Of a DNA stretch of 64,000 nucleotides, positions 45,543 to 55,947 are shown in pieces. The position numbers and the translations under genes were made by a program. Origin of the DNA: Spirosoma linguale DSM 74 (GTDB lineage Bacteria; Bacteroidota; Bacteroidia; Cytophagales; Spirosomataceae); the NCBI GenBank assembly GCA_000024525.1, contig CP001769.1:1846001-1910000 (forward strand). The letters run 5' to 3'. Positions within the stretch are counted from its first letter, which is position 1. Each line of letters starts with the position of its first letter. The notes under the pieces were generated by a model that searched no databases, was not told the origin of the DNA, and saw only the letters and a program-made list of their open reading frames with translations.

Positions 45543-48500
45543 TCACATACCAATATTTTTTGCCGTTTTCGTTTTGAGCAGCGTATCCAGTTCGGCTAGT
45601 TGCTTGTTTAGGTCGGCGGTGAGTTCCTCGTAAACTTTGTAAGAGCCGTTGGTCGGTTTGGCATCGCCGGATTCAATGCTGCGCCAGAGAGCCGCCAGCC
45701 GGTTGTTGAGCTTGATCGGGAAGTTCAGCGGGTCCTGACCACTTTGATTCCGAATCTGATAGAGGTTTTCTTCGATGATGTTCAACTGCTCTTTCAGCTT
45801 TTTATTGGTAGGGCTGTCGGGTTGTTTGGCCAGCTTCTCCTTCACCGCCCGAATCTGAATCACCGCGTCGTTGGCTTTGCTCGTCTCGTCCCGCAGTTTC
45901 ATCGCCATCTTGAATTGCTCCTGCACATCGGCTTGGGAGACGCCCTTCAGTCGTGGGTCAAGCTTAATCTCGAAGGGTTGAGTGAACGTTTGATCGCCTA
46001 CGGTTAACCGCACTTGATACTGACCGGGCAACGCCAGTGGTCCGGACGTAGGCCGGGCTCCCCACATGATCATCCCTTTGAAATAAGTGGCACCGGGGTA
46101 GCGCAGGTCCCACTCGTAGCGGTTCAGACCAGCGGCCGTGGTGGGTAGTTTGATTTTGGGTTTCCCTGAATCGTCGTCATCCTCATCATCTTTAGGGTAA
46201 GAGGGTTTGTTGCCCGTAAACGACTGAATCAGCGTTCCGGCGGCATTAAGAATCTCAATTTTCACACTGTCCGCTTTCTTCGCCAGATAGTACTGGAAGA
46301 CGGCTGGCTGTACCCGACGAACAGCATAGTAGGGCTTGAAGAGGTGAACAGCCTTCTTGGCCAGATCGGGCGTAAACTCCCGAACGGGAGCTACATCGTC
46401 CAGCACGTAGATCGACCGGCCGTGCGTACCAATGACAATGTCTTTCTCCGTTACCTGAATGTCTGAGATTTGGGTATCGGGCAGTTTCAGTTGCATGGGC
46501 TGCCAGTTCTCGCCGTCGTTGAAGGAAACCCAAACGCCATGTTCCATACCGGCGTAGAGCAGGCCGGGACGCGTGATGTCTTCGCGAATGGCATGGGCGT
46601 AATCGTCCGCACGTAATCCAGTAATGATCTTTTTCCAGGTCTTCCCGTAATCATCCGTTTTCCAGAGATAGGGCGTGCGGTCGTCCATCTGGTAGCGTTT
46701 GGCCGCTACATAGGCCGTGCCGGGTTTGTGCCGCGACGCTTCGATAATACTCACGCGGGTATGTTTGGGCATATCCGGCGGGGTGATTTTCTGCCAGCTC
46801 TTGCCGTGGTCGCGGGTGATGTGAATCAGCCCGTCGTCGGAGCCCGCCCAGATGGTGTTCACGTCGTGGTAGGAGGGAGCCAGTGCAAAAACGGTCGCGT
46901 AAATCTCCGGGCCGTTCATGTCCATCGTAATGACACCACCGCTTTTCCCCAGCGTAGCCGTGTCGGCCAGGGTAAGGTCGGGGCTGATTTTATCCCAGCT
47001 TTGTCCCTCGTTGGTCGATACCCATACGTGCTGTGAACAAACGTAAAGCCGGTTCGGGTCTTTGGGCGAAAAAACAATCGGGTACGTCCACTGCCAGCGT
47101 TCGGGCAGAGCACTGGCGGGTTCGCCGGAGAAGAAACGCGGGTACACCTGCACATCGCGGGTTTGGCCCGTCGTGCGGTCGTAGCGGGTAAGTAATGCAC
47201 CCTGGCTGCCCGCGTAAAAGATGTTCGGGTTCTTGGGGTCCTGGGCAATGTAGCCGCTTTCGCCACCACCCACTTCGTAAGTCCATTCGCTCTTTTTGAT
47301 GGAATTACTGCGGGCCATCTGATTCCCCCAGCCTTCGCTGGCTACGGCTACGGTGGTGTTGTCCTGTTGGGCACCGGCTACATGGTAGGGGAAATCGTTG
47401 GTAGCTGTAATGTGATAAAGTTGCGCGGTCGGGAAGTTTTCATCCGTCCAGGTTTTACCGCCGTTGACCGAAACAGCCGCACCGCCGTCATTGGACGTAA
47501 TCATTCGGGTCGAATCGGCCGGGTCGATCCACAAGTCGTGGTTATCGCCGTGCGGTACTTTTAACGATTTATTGAACTTTACCCCACCATCCGACGATTT
47601 GAAAAAGTCGACATTCAGGCAGTAAACGCCGTTTTTGTCGAGGGGATCAGCATAAATTCGGGAGTAATAAAACGCCCGCTGGCGAAGCTTGCGCTCGTCG
47701 TTGACGTGTTTCCAGGTCATCCCGGCGTCGTCGGAGCGGTATACGCCCCCGTCTTCGGCCTCGACGATGGCCCACACCCGGTTGGGGTCGACGGGCGAAA
47801 CGGTCACGCCAATTTTACCGACGGTTCCTTTAGGCATGCCTGGTTTACGGGTCAGCTCGGTCCAGGTTTCGCCCCCGTCCGTCGATTTGAACAGGCCGGA
47901 GTCACCCCCGCCCCCCCACATTTTCCAGGGTTTGCGGTACACCTGCCAGAGAGAGGCATAGAGTACATTGGGATTGGTTCGGTCGATGATCAGGTCGATA
48001 CCACCGGCCTTATCGCTTTTGTAGAGGACTTTCTTCCAGGATTTACCGCCATCGGTGGTCCGGAAAATGCCCCGCTCTTCGTTAGGGCCGTAGGGGTGTC
48101 CCAGAGCAGCCACGTAAACAATATCAGGGTTGGTGGGGTGAATCCTGACACGGGCAATGGCCTGGGTGTTTCTCAACCCAATGTTGGTCCAGGTTTTCCC
48201 GGCATTGGTCGATTTGTACACTCCATCGCCCTGCATGATGTTACCGCGAAGCTGTGTTTCGCCTGTACCGATATAGACCACATCGGGATTGGATTCAGCA
48301 ACCGCAACGGCCCCTACAGACGAACTTGTCAACTGACCATCCGTAACGGGTGCCCAGCTTTGGCCGCCATCGGTAGTTTTCCATAAGCCACCGCCAACGG
48401 CTCCGAAATAATATTCCTGTTTGCGGCTCGGCGACCCCGCAGACCCCAGCGACCGGCCACCCCGGGTTGGGCCGATGTTGCGCCAGGCCATGCCTTTAAA

Positions 48501-48608
48501 AACGGGGTTGATGGCCGTATCGGGCTTCGTTGCTGGCTGAGCCCAAAGCGGGTTGCTGAGTACCAGACTGCAACTAATTGCCAGAAAGTAAAAGGCGAAA
48601 TACTTCAT
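45543..48608 (-). CDS. Large exported VPS10/sortilin-like BNR beta-propeller protein (paralog 3)
   Basis: 1021 residues from 48608, where the signal peptide starts (MKYFAFYFLAISCS...PLWAQ). A frame open to 48740 would add residues with no signal character. Signature WRNIGPTRGGRS at 42-53, then BNR-like units (KSTNAGKTW, RTTDGGKSW, KSTDGGETW, KTDDYGKTW), ending GTHGRSIYVLDD. Acidic patch (DDEDDDDSGK), Ig-like segment with DPRLKGVSQADVQEQ, then a helical tail. It diverges from the heme-type receptor gene across a 334-bp region. Confidence 0.85.
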   Translation of the reverse strand: MKYFAFYFLAISCSLVLSNPLWAQPATKPDTAINPVFKGMAWRNIGPTRGGRSLGSAGSPSRKQEYYFGAVGGGLWKTTDGGQSWAPVTDGQLTSSSVGAVAVAESNPDVVYIGTGETQLRGNIMQGDGVYKSTNAGKTWTNIGLRNTQAIARVRIHPTNPDIVYVAALGHPYGPNEERGIFRTTDGGKSWKKVLYKSDKAGGIDLIIDRTNPNVLYASLWQVYRKPWKMWGGGGDSGLFKSTDGGETWTELTRKPGMPKGTVGKIGVTVSPVDPNRVWAIVEAEDGGVYRSDDAGMTWKHVNDERKLRQRAFYYSRIYADPLDKNGVYCLNVDFFKSSDGGVKFNKSLKVPHGDNHDLWIDPADSTRMITSNDGGAAVSVNGGKTWTDENFPTAQLYHITATNDFPYHVAGAQQDNTTVAVASEGWGNQMARSNSIKKSEWTYEVGGGESGYIAQDPKNPNIFYAGSQGALLTRYDRTTGQTRDVQVYPRFFSGEPASALPERWQWTYPIVFSPKDPNRLYVCSQHVWVSTNEGQSWDKISPDLTLADTATLGKSGGVITMDMNGPEIYATVFALAPSYHDVNTIWAGSDDGLIHITRDHGKSWQKITPPDMPKHTRVSIIEASRHKPGTAYVAAKRYQMDDRTPYLWKTDDYGKTWKKIITGLRADDYAHAIREDITRPGLLYAGMEHGVWVSFNDGENWQPMQLKLPDTQISDIQVTEKDIVIGTHGRSIYVLDDVAPVREFTPDLAKKAVHLFKPYYAVRRVQPAVFQYYLAKKADSVKIEILNAAGTLIQSFTGNKPSYPKDDEDDDDSGKPKIKLPTTAAGLNRYEWDLRYPGATYFKGMIMWGARPTSGPLALPGQYQVRLTVGDQTFTQPFEIKLDPRLKGVSQADVQEQFKMAMKLRDETSKANDAVIQIRAVKEKLAKQPDSPTNKKLKEQLNIIEENLYQIRNQSGQDPLNFPIKLNNRLAALWRSIESGDAKPTNGSYKVYEELTADLNKQLAELDTLLKTKTAKNIGM

Positions 48609-48942
48609 ACAGGCAGATTGAATATGATAATAAAAAGATTCTTTGTTGTATTGAGGTGAGGTCATTTTAAGATGGGCGGGAGCCAGAACAGCGGTTAAGG
48701 TTACGTTAGGCAAACTTAGGAAAGTCCAATCCCAATTCACAGGAATAGCGTTGAGAAAAATATTCTGATTTTTCAGGCCAGTTCCTTATTTTAAGCTGAA
48801 TTGAAGGGTAGGGGTCAATTTATTTTAGCGCCTATTTTCCTGAATGCCAAATAATCGTAAGTCGATTTGATTATATTCTGCCAGGAATGAGCATAGTCTT
48901 CATAGCTTTGCCACATTAAAAAGTTTTAATGTGGTGACGTAT
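48609..48942. other. 334-bp divergent intergenic region
   Basis: Separates paralog 3 (minus) from the heme-type receptor gene (plus). It is AT-rich on the receptor side and holds the promoter element and palindrome given separately at 48903-48934. No small ORF with support was seen in it. Confidence 0.6.
48903..48934 (+). promoter_or_regulatory. TAnnTTTG promoter element followed by a perfect 11-bp inverted repeat
   Basis: TAGCTTTG at 48903-48910 matches the -7 consensus. Directly after it CCACATTAAAA and TTTTAATGTGG (48911-48921 and 48924-48934, spacer AG) form a perfect inverted repeat, ending eight bases before the receptor ATG at 48943. Placement at the likely transcription start suggests an operator or a short 5' hairpin controlling the heme receptor. 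Function inferred. Confidence 0.6.
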
Positions 48943-51357
48943 ATGAAACGGCTTTTAGGTTTAATTCTCGGTTTATTGCCTTTTTGGACATCTGCTCAGA
49001 CGCTATTGGTGCGTGATAAAACTACGCTTCAATCCATTGAGAATGTGGAGGTCAGAAGACTGTCGCCGGGGGCATCACAGCCGATTTTTACAGACCGTTC
49101 AGGTCAGGCAGATGCATCAGCGCTAACCGGTACCGACAACGTTGTTTTCCGCCGGGTGGGTTACCAGACCGTTCGGTATTCAATGGAGCAGCTTCGGACG
49201 CTGAATTTTACCGTGCTGATGGCCGAAAAGCAACTGGCAATCAATGAGGTCGTCGTGGCCGCTAGCCGTACTACCGAGTCGCTTTTGAAAGTGGCTCAGC
49301 CTATTCGGGTCTTTACCCGGAATGAGCTGCGCTTTCTGAATCAGCCAACCATGGCCGAGGTGTTGCAGCAAAGTGGTCAGGTACTGGTTCAGAAGAGCCA
49401 ATTGGGTGGTGGTAGCCCGATTCTTCGTGGTTTTGAAGCCAATAAAGTGCTGATGGTTGTCGACGGCGTTCGGATGAACAATGCCATCTTTCGGGGAGGG
49501 CACCTTCAGAATATCCTGACCATCGACAATGCCGCTGTCGAACGGATGGAAGTCGCGCTGGGGCCAGGATCGGTGGTGTACGGCAGCGATGCGCTGGGCG
49601 GTGTTATCTATGTACAGACTTTATCGCCCAAACTGAGCGTGTCCGAAAACACGGCCGTCAACGCCAATGGCTTTGTTCGATACGGCAGTGCCATGAACGA
49701 AAAAACCGCTCACGCCGACTGGAACCTTGGCTTTCGGAAGTGGGCGTTGACAACCAGCGTAACCGGTTCGGACTTTGGTGATCTCCGGCAGGGAAAACAG
49801 CGGAACGCCGATATGGGACAACTGGGTTTACGGCCCTTCTTCGCAGGGTTTGAAAACAATACGGATGTGAAGATCACCAATCCTGACCCGCTGGTTCAGA
49901 CACCGTCGGGCTATAAACAGATCGATCTATTGCAAAAAGTGTTGTTTCAGCCGAATGAACGGACGCAGCATTTGCTGAACGTTCAGTTTTCGACCAGCAG
50001 TGATATTCCGCGCTACGACCGGCTCACGGAAGTCGACGCAAAAGGGAATCCGAGCCATGCTCAGTGGTATTATGGGCCGCAGAAACGCCTGTTAACATCG
50101 TACGGTCTGACCAAACAGTTTACTTCCGGTATAGCCGATGAACTCAAATTGATTGCCGCTTACCAGTCAATAGAAGAAAGTCGGCATAACCGTCGCTTCG
50201 GAAATTACGGATTGCAGCACCGAACGGAAAACGTGAATGTCTGGACGCTGAACGCCGATTTGAAAAAGAAACTAGCCGACTCGCATACCCTGCGCTACGG
50301 CCTGGAGGGAACCTACAACACCGTTCAGTCGACGGCGTACCGACAAAATGTACAGACCGGAAAAATAGACCCGCTGGACACGCGCTACCCCGATGGCGGA
50401 GCCAATACCCAGTCGTTGGCGGGGTATGTGTCGGGAACGCTGGACGTGAGCACTCGTTCCACACTGACCTATGGCGCCCGCTATGCCTATAATCGATTGT
50501 ACGCGAAATTCAATGACAAAACATTCTTCCCGTTTCCGTTCAATGATATCACCCAGCAGTCGGGTGCCGTTACGGGTAGTCTTGGTTGGGTAACGCGCCT
50601 GCAGGGAGAGTGGCAACTGGCCACGTCGGTTTCGTCGGGGTATCGCGTGCCGAATGTGGATGATCTGGCCAAAGTGTTCGAGTCGGTGGCCGGAAATCTG
50701 ATCGTTCCCAATCCCAATCTGAAACCGGAGCGCACCTACACCTTCGATGCCGGTGTTCGCAAGCAGATTGCCGAACGCGTTTCGTTCGAAGCAGAAGGCT
50801 TTTATACGATCTACAATAATGCTATCAACACCCAGCCGGGCATGTTAAACGGACAATCCCAAATCGACTACAACGGTCGCAGCAGTCGGATCGTTACCCA
50901 GGTCAATTCGCAGCAGGCGCGGTTATTCGGGTTCAACGCGCAGCTTTCGGCCGATCTGACTCAGTCGCTTACCGTGTTCGGCACCGTAACCTATACAAAA
51001 GGCCGTATCCGGACCGACTCCGTGGGCTACCCCCTCGACCACATTCCACCGCTGTATGGCAAAGGCGGCATCCGGCTAACGATCAGACAATTTCGGGCTG
51101 AGGCCAATGTTCTATTTAATGGATGGAAACGGTTGAAGGATTACAATCTGGTAGGGGAGGATAACATCGTGTACGCAACATCACAGGGTATGCCCGCCTG
51201 GCAAACGGTTAATCTCAGAACCAGCTATCAGGTGAATCGCAACTTGCAGATGCAGGCCTCGCTGGAAAATATTCTGGATCGAAACTATCGCGTTTTTGCA
51301 TCGGGAATCAGCGCGCCCGGCCGGAATCTAATACTCACCTTGCGGGGAACGCTATAA
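48943..51357 (+). CDS. TonB-dependent heme/hemoglobin-type receptor
   Basis: 804 residues from the ATG at 48943, which begins a signal peptide (MKRLLGLILGLLPFWTSAQ); a GTG at 48931 is possible but lies in the palindrome. After a short CNA-like/regulatory domain, the plug reads SPILRGFEANKVLMVVDGVR (about 162-181), NNAIFRGGHLQN and VERMEVALGPGSVVYGSDAL-like sequence, the pattern of the hemoglobin/transferrin/lactoferrin receptor family. The barrel ends LILTLRGTL. It probably imports heme across the outer membrane for the hmuTUV system. Followed after 82 bp by paralog 4. Confidence 0.88.
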   Translation: MKRLLGLILGLLPFWTSAQTLLVRDKTTLQSIENVEVRRLSPGASQPIFTDRSGQADASALTGTDNVVFRRVGYQTVRYSMEQLRTLNFTVLMAEKQLAINEVVVAASRTTESLLKVAQPIRVFTRNELRFLNQPTMAEVLQQSGQVLVQKSQLGGGSPILRGFEANKVLMVVDGVRMNNAIFRGGHLQNILTIDNAAVERMEVALGPGSVVYGSDALGGVIYVQTLSPKLSVSENTAVNANGFVRYGSAMNEKTAHADWNLGFRKWALTTSVTGSDFGDLRQGKQRNADMGQLGLRPFFAGFENNTDVKITNPDPLVQTPSGYKQIDLLQKVLFQPNERTQHLLNVQFSTSSDIPRYDRLTEVDAKGNPSHAQWYYGPQKRLLTSYGLTKQFTSGIADELKLIAAYQSIEESRHNRRFGNYGLQHRTENVNVWTLNADLKKKLADSHTLRYGLEGTYNTVQSTAYRQNVQTGKIDPLDTRYPDGGANTQSLAGYVSGTLDVSTRSTLTYGARYAYNRLYAKFNDKTFFPFPFNDITQQSGAVTGSLGWVTRLQGEWQLATSVSSGYRVPNVDDLAKVFESVAGNLIVPNPNLKPERTYTFDAGVRKQIAERVSFEAEGFYTIYNNAINTQPGMLNGQSQIDYNGRSSRIVTQVNSQQARLFGFNAQLSADLTQSLTVFGTVTYTKGRIRTDSVGYPLDHIPPLYGKGGIRLTIRQFRAEANVLFNGWKRLKDYNLVGEDNIVYATSQGMPAWQTVNLRTSYQVNRNLQMQASLENILDRNYRVFASGISAPGRNLILTLRGTL

Positions 51358-51439
51358 ATAGCAGGTCTGCGACTGATTTAATGCCTTTTCTCCAAGTCCA
51401 TGTATTATTTTGCAACATCCCTAACTAACCGAATTTTTC

Positions 51440-54400
51440 ATGGTAAATAGAAAATTTACATTTAGTATAATCGCTTTGGCAATTGTCTGTTCATCTGTCG
51501 ATCTAGCCTTTGCCCAGCGGAAAAGTAAACCAGTTGCTAAATTAACATCGGCACAATCGACTGACAGCCTCATCAACGGCTTGCGGTGGCGTAACATCGG
51601 CCCCTTTCGCGGTGGGCGGTCACTGGCTGTTTCCGGGCATTCGAGCCAGCCGCTTACGTATTATTTTGGTGCTACGGGCGGTGGCGTCTGGAAAACGGTC
51701 GATGGCGGGGCCAACTGGTTCATGGTCTCGGATAGTACCTTTAAATCCAGCTCAGTAGGTGCAGTTGCCGTGGCCCCTTCCGATCCGAACACGATTTACG
51801 TGGGCATGGGCGAAGCCGATATCCGCAGCAACATTGCCAATGGCGATGGAGTCTATAAATCGACCGACGCGGGTAAAACCTGGAAACATATTGGTCTGAA
51901 AATGGCCGATGCGGTCGCTAGTATTGAGGTTCATCCGACCAATCCCGATGTGGCGTATGTGGCCGCTTTGGGGAATCCGTTTGCGCCTAACAAAGAGCGG
52001 GGCCTGTTTCGTACCACCGATGGCGGTAAAAGCTGGAAGGCCATTCTGACAAAAAACGATAGTACCGGTGCTATTGTCGTGAAACTCGATCCTAACAACC
52101 CGTCGATCGTTTACGCGTCGATGTGGCAGGCGTACCGCAATAGCTATATGATGAGCAGTGGCGGTCCCGGTTGCGGTTTGTATAAATCGACCGACGGGGG
52201 CGACACCTGGACTAACCTGAGCACCAAACCCGGTATGCCCAAAGGGCTGTTGGGCAAAATTGGCATTACCGTTTCGCCCGCCAACTCGAACCGGCTTTAT
52301 GCCATGGTCGAGAACGCTAAGGGTGGTTTATACCGCTCCGACGATGCCGGTGAATCTTGGCAGTTGATCAACGAAGACAAGAATCTCTGGCAGCGGCCCT
52401 GGTATTATATGATGCTAGCCGCCGATCCCCAAGACGAAAACGGCTTGATCGTACTGAACGTGAATGCCCTGAAATCGTATGATGGCGGTAAGACATTTTC
52501 GACCATTGGCGTACACCACGGCGATACGCATGACATTTGGTGGAACCCCAAAAATCCGCAGAACTTCATCATTGCCGACGATGGTGGTGCCGAAGTGACC
52601 TATAATGGTGGGGCAACCTTTTCCGATATTGATATTCCAACCTCCCAGTTTTACCACGTAGCCGTTGATAATGATTTTCCCTACAACCTCTACGGAGCCC
52701 AGCAGGATAACTCTTCTATCCGGATTGCCAGCCGCACTACCGAGTATTCCATTGGCAAATCGGCCTGGTACCCGGTATCGGGTGGTGAGTCTGGTTATAT
52801 CACACCCGACCCGAACAATCCGAACGTGACCTACGGCGGTAGCTATGATGGCCTGATTACCCGCTACGATAAAGCGACGGATCAGAATCAGGTTATCAAT
52901 GTGTATCCAGAGTACTTCATGGGAGCCCCTTCATCAGCGCGGAAGTACCGTTTTCAGTGGACGTACCCCATCGTTTTCTCGCCCCACGACAGTAAAACGC
53001 TGTACATCACCTCGCAGTACCTGCACCGGAGTACGGACAATGGCCATTCGTGGCAGGACATCAGCCCCGATCTAACCCGTAATGACCCCAAAACGCAGGG
53101 CGATACGGGCGGCCCGATCACCAAAGACAATACGGGGGCCGAAACCTTCCCCACGATCTTCACCTTTGCCGAATCGCCGGTAGAAAAAAACATCTTCTGG
53201 GCCGGTTCCGACGATGGGCTGATGCACATTAGTCGGGACGGCGGCAAAAACTGGCAGAATATCACCCCCCCGGTGTCCATGCTGCCCGAAATGGCAATCA
53301 TGAGCATGGTTCACCCGTCTGACCATACGGCGGGTAAGGCCTATCTGGCGGCCAAGCGGTACATGTCCGGCGACCGTAAACCCTATATGTTCAAAACGAC
53401 CGATTATGGCAAAACCTGGACGAGCATCACGGCGGGTATTCCATCGGACGAGCATTGCCATGTAGTGCGCGAAGACCCGAATAAACCTGGTCTGTTATAC
53501 GCTGGAACCGAGCGTGGGGTGTATGTATCCTTCAACGATGGCGGTTCGTGGGAGAAGTTAAGCATGAACCTGCCCGTTACGCCTGTGCGTGATTTGCAAA
53601 TTCAGAAGCGCGAAAAAGATCTGGTCATTGCCACTCACGGGCTGGCATTCTGGATCATGGACGACATTACACCGCTGCATGAACTGATGGATGTGAAACA
53701 GGGCGGTAAATCGGTGGCTCACATGCATTTGTTCAAACCTCGCCATGCCTATCGCATGGAAGGCGGTGCCGGAAACAGCCGTCGGGGTCGTGCTGCGCCA
53801 TCTGACGAAGGCGAAAATGCTCAAAATGGCGTCATTACGCGTTATTATCTGAAAAGCAAGCCGACCAAAGAACTACGGCTTATCTACATGACAACCGCTG
53901 GTGATACCATCAGTGCCTACTCCAGCACGAAGGATAAAAAAGGGCAACCGCTCAAAATTGCGAAGGAGTTTTATCAGGACGAAACCGCAACCCGCCCCGG
54001 CTCCATTCCCGCCAGTCCGGGAATGAACGTGTTCGTTTGGGATATGCGTTACCCCGATGCCACCGCCGTTGACGGCATCAACGTGATGTGGACGGGTCGC
54101 GGAACGGGTGCTAAAGTCATTCCAGTAATGTATAAAGTACGGATGTTGCTGGGCGATTCGCTGATCTCGGAGCAACCCATAGAAATCCGGAAAGACCCTC
54201 GCTTAGCGATAACAGCCGCCGAGTACCAGGAACAGTTTGACCTGTTGCAGAAAATCAACGGAAAACTGTCCGAAACGCACAAAGCGATCAACCAGCTTCG
54301 GCAGATTCGCACCCAGATCAACGGGTATACGAGCGGGGTAAAGGAACCGAAAGTAGCCGAGAAATTTAAAAACGCGGCTAAGCCCATTCTGGACGAACTG

Positions 54401-54676
54401 GACAAGATCGAATCGACGCTGATGCAGCCGAAGTCGAAAGCACCGCAGGACGCGCTGGCGTATCCAATCCGATTGAACGACAAAATTGCAGGTGTGGCCT
54501 CGGTGGTTTCCTCGGCCGATACCAAGCCAACCAAGTCGTCTTACACCGCATACGATGACCTGTCCAAACAAATTGACACGGCACTGACCAAGCTGAAAGA
54601 AGTCATCAACACCCAGGTGCCGGGCTTCAACAAAATGGTAACCGAACAGCAGGTACCCGCTATTATTTTGAATTGA
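51440..54676 (+). CDS. Large exported VPS10/sortilin-like BNR beta-propeller protein (paralog 4)
   Basis: 1078 residues. Signal peptide to about 26 (DLAFAQ), signature [12 protein letters not shown] at 50-61. BNR-like units: [75 protein letters not shown] ends the propeller part; in the others this motif reads [10 protein letters not shown], so Arg-Ser is changed to Leu-Ala here. A basic/Gly patch (NSRRGRAAPSDEG) follows, then an Ig-like segment with DPRLAITAAEYQEQ and a helical tail. Same strand as the heme receptor and PepSY genes. Confidence 0.85.
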   Translation: MVNRKFTFSIIALAIVCSSVDLAFAQRKSKPVAKLTSAQSTDSLINGLRWRNIGPFRGGRSLAVSGHSSQPLTYYFGATGGGVWKTVDGGANWFMVSDSTFKSSSVGAVAVAPSDPNTIYVGMGEADIRSNIANGDGVYKSTDAGKTWKHIGLKMADAVASIEVHPTNPDVAYVAALGNPFAPNKERGLFRTTDGGKSWKAILTKNDSTGAIVVKLDPNNPSIVYASMWQAYRNSYMMSSGGPGCGLYKSTDGGDTWTNLSTKPGMPKGLLGKIGITVSPANSNRLYAMVENAKGGLYRSDDAGESWQLINEDKNLWQRPWYYMMLAADPQDENGLIVLNVNALKSYDGGKTFSTIGVHHGDTHDIWWNPKNPQNFIIADDGGAEVTYNGGATFSDIDIPTSQFYHVAVDNDFPYNLYGAQQDNSSIRIASRTTEYSIGKSAWYPVSGGESGYITPDPNNPNVTYGGSYDGLITRYDKATDQNQVINVYPEYFMGAPSSARKYRFQWTYPIVFSPHDSKTLYITSQYLHRSTDNGHSWQDISPDLTRNDPKTQGDTGGPITKDNTGAETFPTIFTFAESPVEKNIFWAGSDDGLMHISRDGGKNWQNITPPVSMLPEMAIMSMVHPSDHTAGKAYLAAKRYMSGDRKPYMFKTTDYGKTWTSITAGIPSDEHCHVVREDPNKPGLLYAGTERGVYVSFNDGGSWEKLSMNLPVTPVRDLQIQKREKDLVIATHGLAFWIMDDITPLHELMDVKQGGKSVAHMHLFKPRHAYRMEGGAGNSRRGRAAPSDEGENAQNGVITRYYLKSKPTKELRLIYMTTAGDTISAYSSTKDKKGQPLKIAKEFYQDETATRPGSIPASPGMNVFVWDMRYPDATAVDGINVMWTGRGTGAKVIPVMYKVRMLLGDSLISEQPIEIRKDPRLAITAAEYQEQFDLLQKINGKLSETHKAINQLRQIRTQINGYTSGVKEPKVAEKFKNAAKPILDELDKIESTLMQPKSKAPQDALAYPIRLNDKIAGVASVVSSADTKPTKSSYTAYDDLSKQIDTALTKLKEVINTQVPGFNKMVTEQQVPAIILN

Positions 54677-54882
54677 TGTGTAATGCCGACCGTCGATGCG
54701 TCGAACCATCCCGGTCGGGTGTGATAGTACGAGTGTGTCGGGTCTGACCGGGCTGGCGCTCCAGGATCCGACACAACAAAATATATAATACCCTCCTGAT
54801 CGGCTGTAAATACATCGGGTTTTATTCACATTAACTTACCGCCGACCGTCCCGGTCGGTACTACTCTTAGTAACCAGTACCT
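54677..54882. repeat. Repeat-filled gap: two GACCG elements and a degenerate TGTCGGGTC element
   Basis: 54677-54722 carries the GCCGACCGTCGATGCG and CCATCCCGGTCGGGT arms; 54732-54777 carries TGTGTCGGGTC and GATCCGACACA arms around a GGGCTGGCGCTCC centre; 54841-54864 carries GCCGACCGTCCCGGTCGG again. Members of three repeat families are thus packed between paralog 4 and the PepSY gene. No ORF. Confidence 0.65.
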
Positions 54883-55938
54883 ATGTTTTCTGACAAAGCT
54901 ATTTACCGTTACCACCGGATTTTTGGTCTGATAGGTGGCCTGTTTATCTTACTGCTAACCGTCACCGGTTCCATTCTGGTCGTTGAAAAGCAGGTGGATG
55001 CGTTACTAAACCCCAGCCTAACCCAGGTGGAAGCCACCGGTCAACGGCAGCCTTACAACCGGCTTGTGGCTGCACTTCACCAGCGATACCCGGCGGCTCA
55101 GGTACGAAACATGCGCTTGTCGGATAGCCCGACAGAGGCTATTCGCGCCGATCTGATGGACAAAGGCGAACGTATTTGGGTATCTATGAACCCATATACC
55201 GGAGCGATTATCGGCGCCCGTAATGCCGAGGCAACGTTGATCCGGCGGGCGCGTGAACTGCACGAAAATCTGTTACTGGAGCCTGTAGGGGGCTTCGTTA
55301 TGGGACTGGCGGGTATCTGCCTGCTGGGGTCTGTGCTGACCGGAACCTGGTACTACCGGCGGTCACTGCTGAGCGTATTCAAGATTGGTGTACGGTGGAA
55401 CAAAGCGCCCCGAATCGTGTATGCCGACATTCATAAGTGGCTGGGCGTGGTAGCGCTGTTATTCATGCTGATGATGAGCGCGACGGGCATTTTCTTTCAC
55501 TGGGAACAGATTGAGCGGAAGTTTGGCGATGGGCCAAGACCTGAAAATAAGGAGGCTGCTCCAATTTCGTTGGCTGCTATTCCGGTTGATGCCGCTATAG
55601 CTTCCGCAAAGGCGTCTATCGCCGATTTTCAGCCCCAACTCATCGACTTCCCAAAACCGGGTGACACGACAATGGTCATTCGGGGCAATAGGCCCGGCAG
55701 TATCCGAATGCTCGGCAAATACAACGTGTCGGCTACGGTCGATGCCCGGGATGGACATTACGTAAGTGGATTCGACGCCCGAGATGCCGATCTGGAATAT
55801 ATTGCCGAACACATTTTTGAAGAACTGCACTTTGGTCGATACGGAGGCATCATCACACAGGTTATTTACATACTTCTGGCGATGGCTACCGCTGTTGTAA
55901 CGGTCACCGGCCTGTTTCTGTGGTATTTGAAGAAATAA
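54883..55938 (+). CDS. PepSY-domain membrane protein, iron-region type
   Basis: 351 residues with about four membrane segments: near 15-36 (IFGLIGGLFILLLTVTGSILV), 140-160 (GGFVMGLAGICLLGSVLTG), 185-205 (WLGVVALLFMLMMSATGIFF) and 328-348 (VIYILLAMATAVVTVTGLFLW). Conserved His residues in YRYHRIFGL, ELHENLLL, DIHKWLGV and FFHWEQ fit the PepSY-associated TM family, whose members are often found with siderophore or heme receptors and may reduce iron. It stands between paralogs 4 and 5, supporting a common iron theme. Confidence 0.85.
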   Translation: MFSDKAIYRYHRIFGLIGGLFILLLTVTGSILVVEKQVDALLNPSLTQVEATGQRQPYNRLVAALHQRYPAAQVRNMRLSDSPTEAIRADLMDKGERIWVSMNPYTGAIIGARNAEATLIRRARELHENLLLEPVGGFVMGLAGICLLGSVLTGTWYYRRSLLSVFKIGVRWNKAPRIVYADIHKWLGVVALLFMLMMSATGIFFHWEQIERKFGDGPRPENKEAAPISLAAIPVDAAIASAKASIADFQPQLIDFPKPGDTTMVIRGNRPGSIRMLGKYNVSATVDARDGHYVSGFDARDADLEYIAEHIFEELHFGRYGGIITQVIYILLAMATAVVTVTGLFLWYLKK

Positions 55939-55947
55939 TTAGTCACA

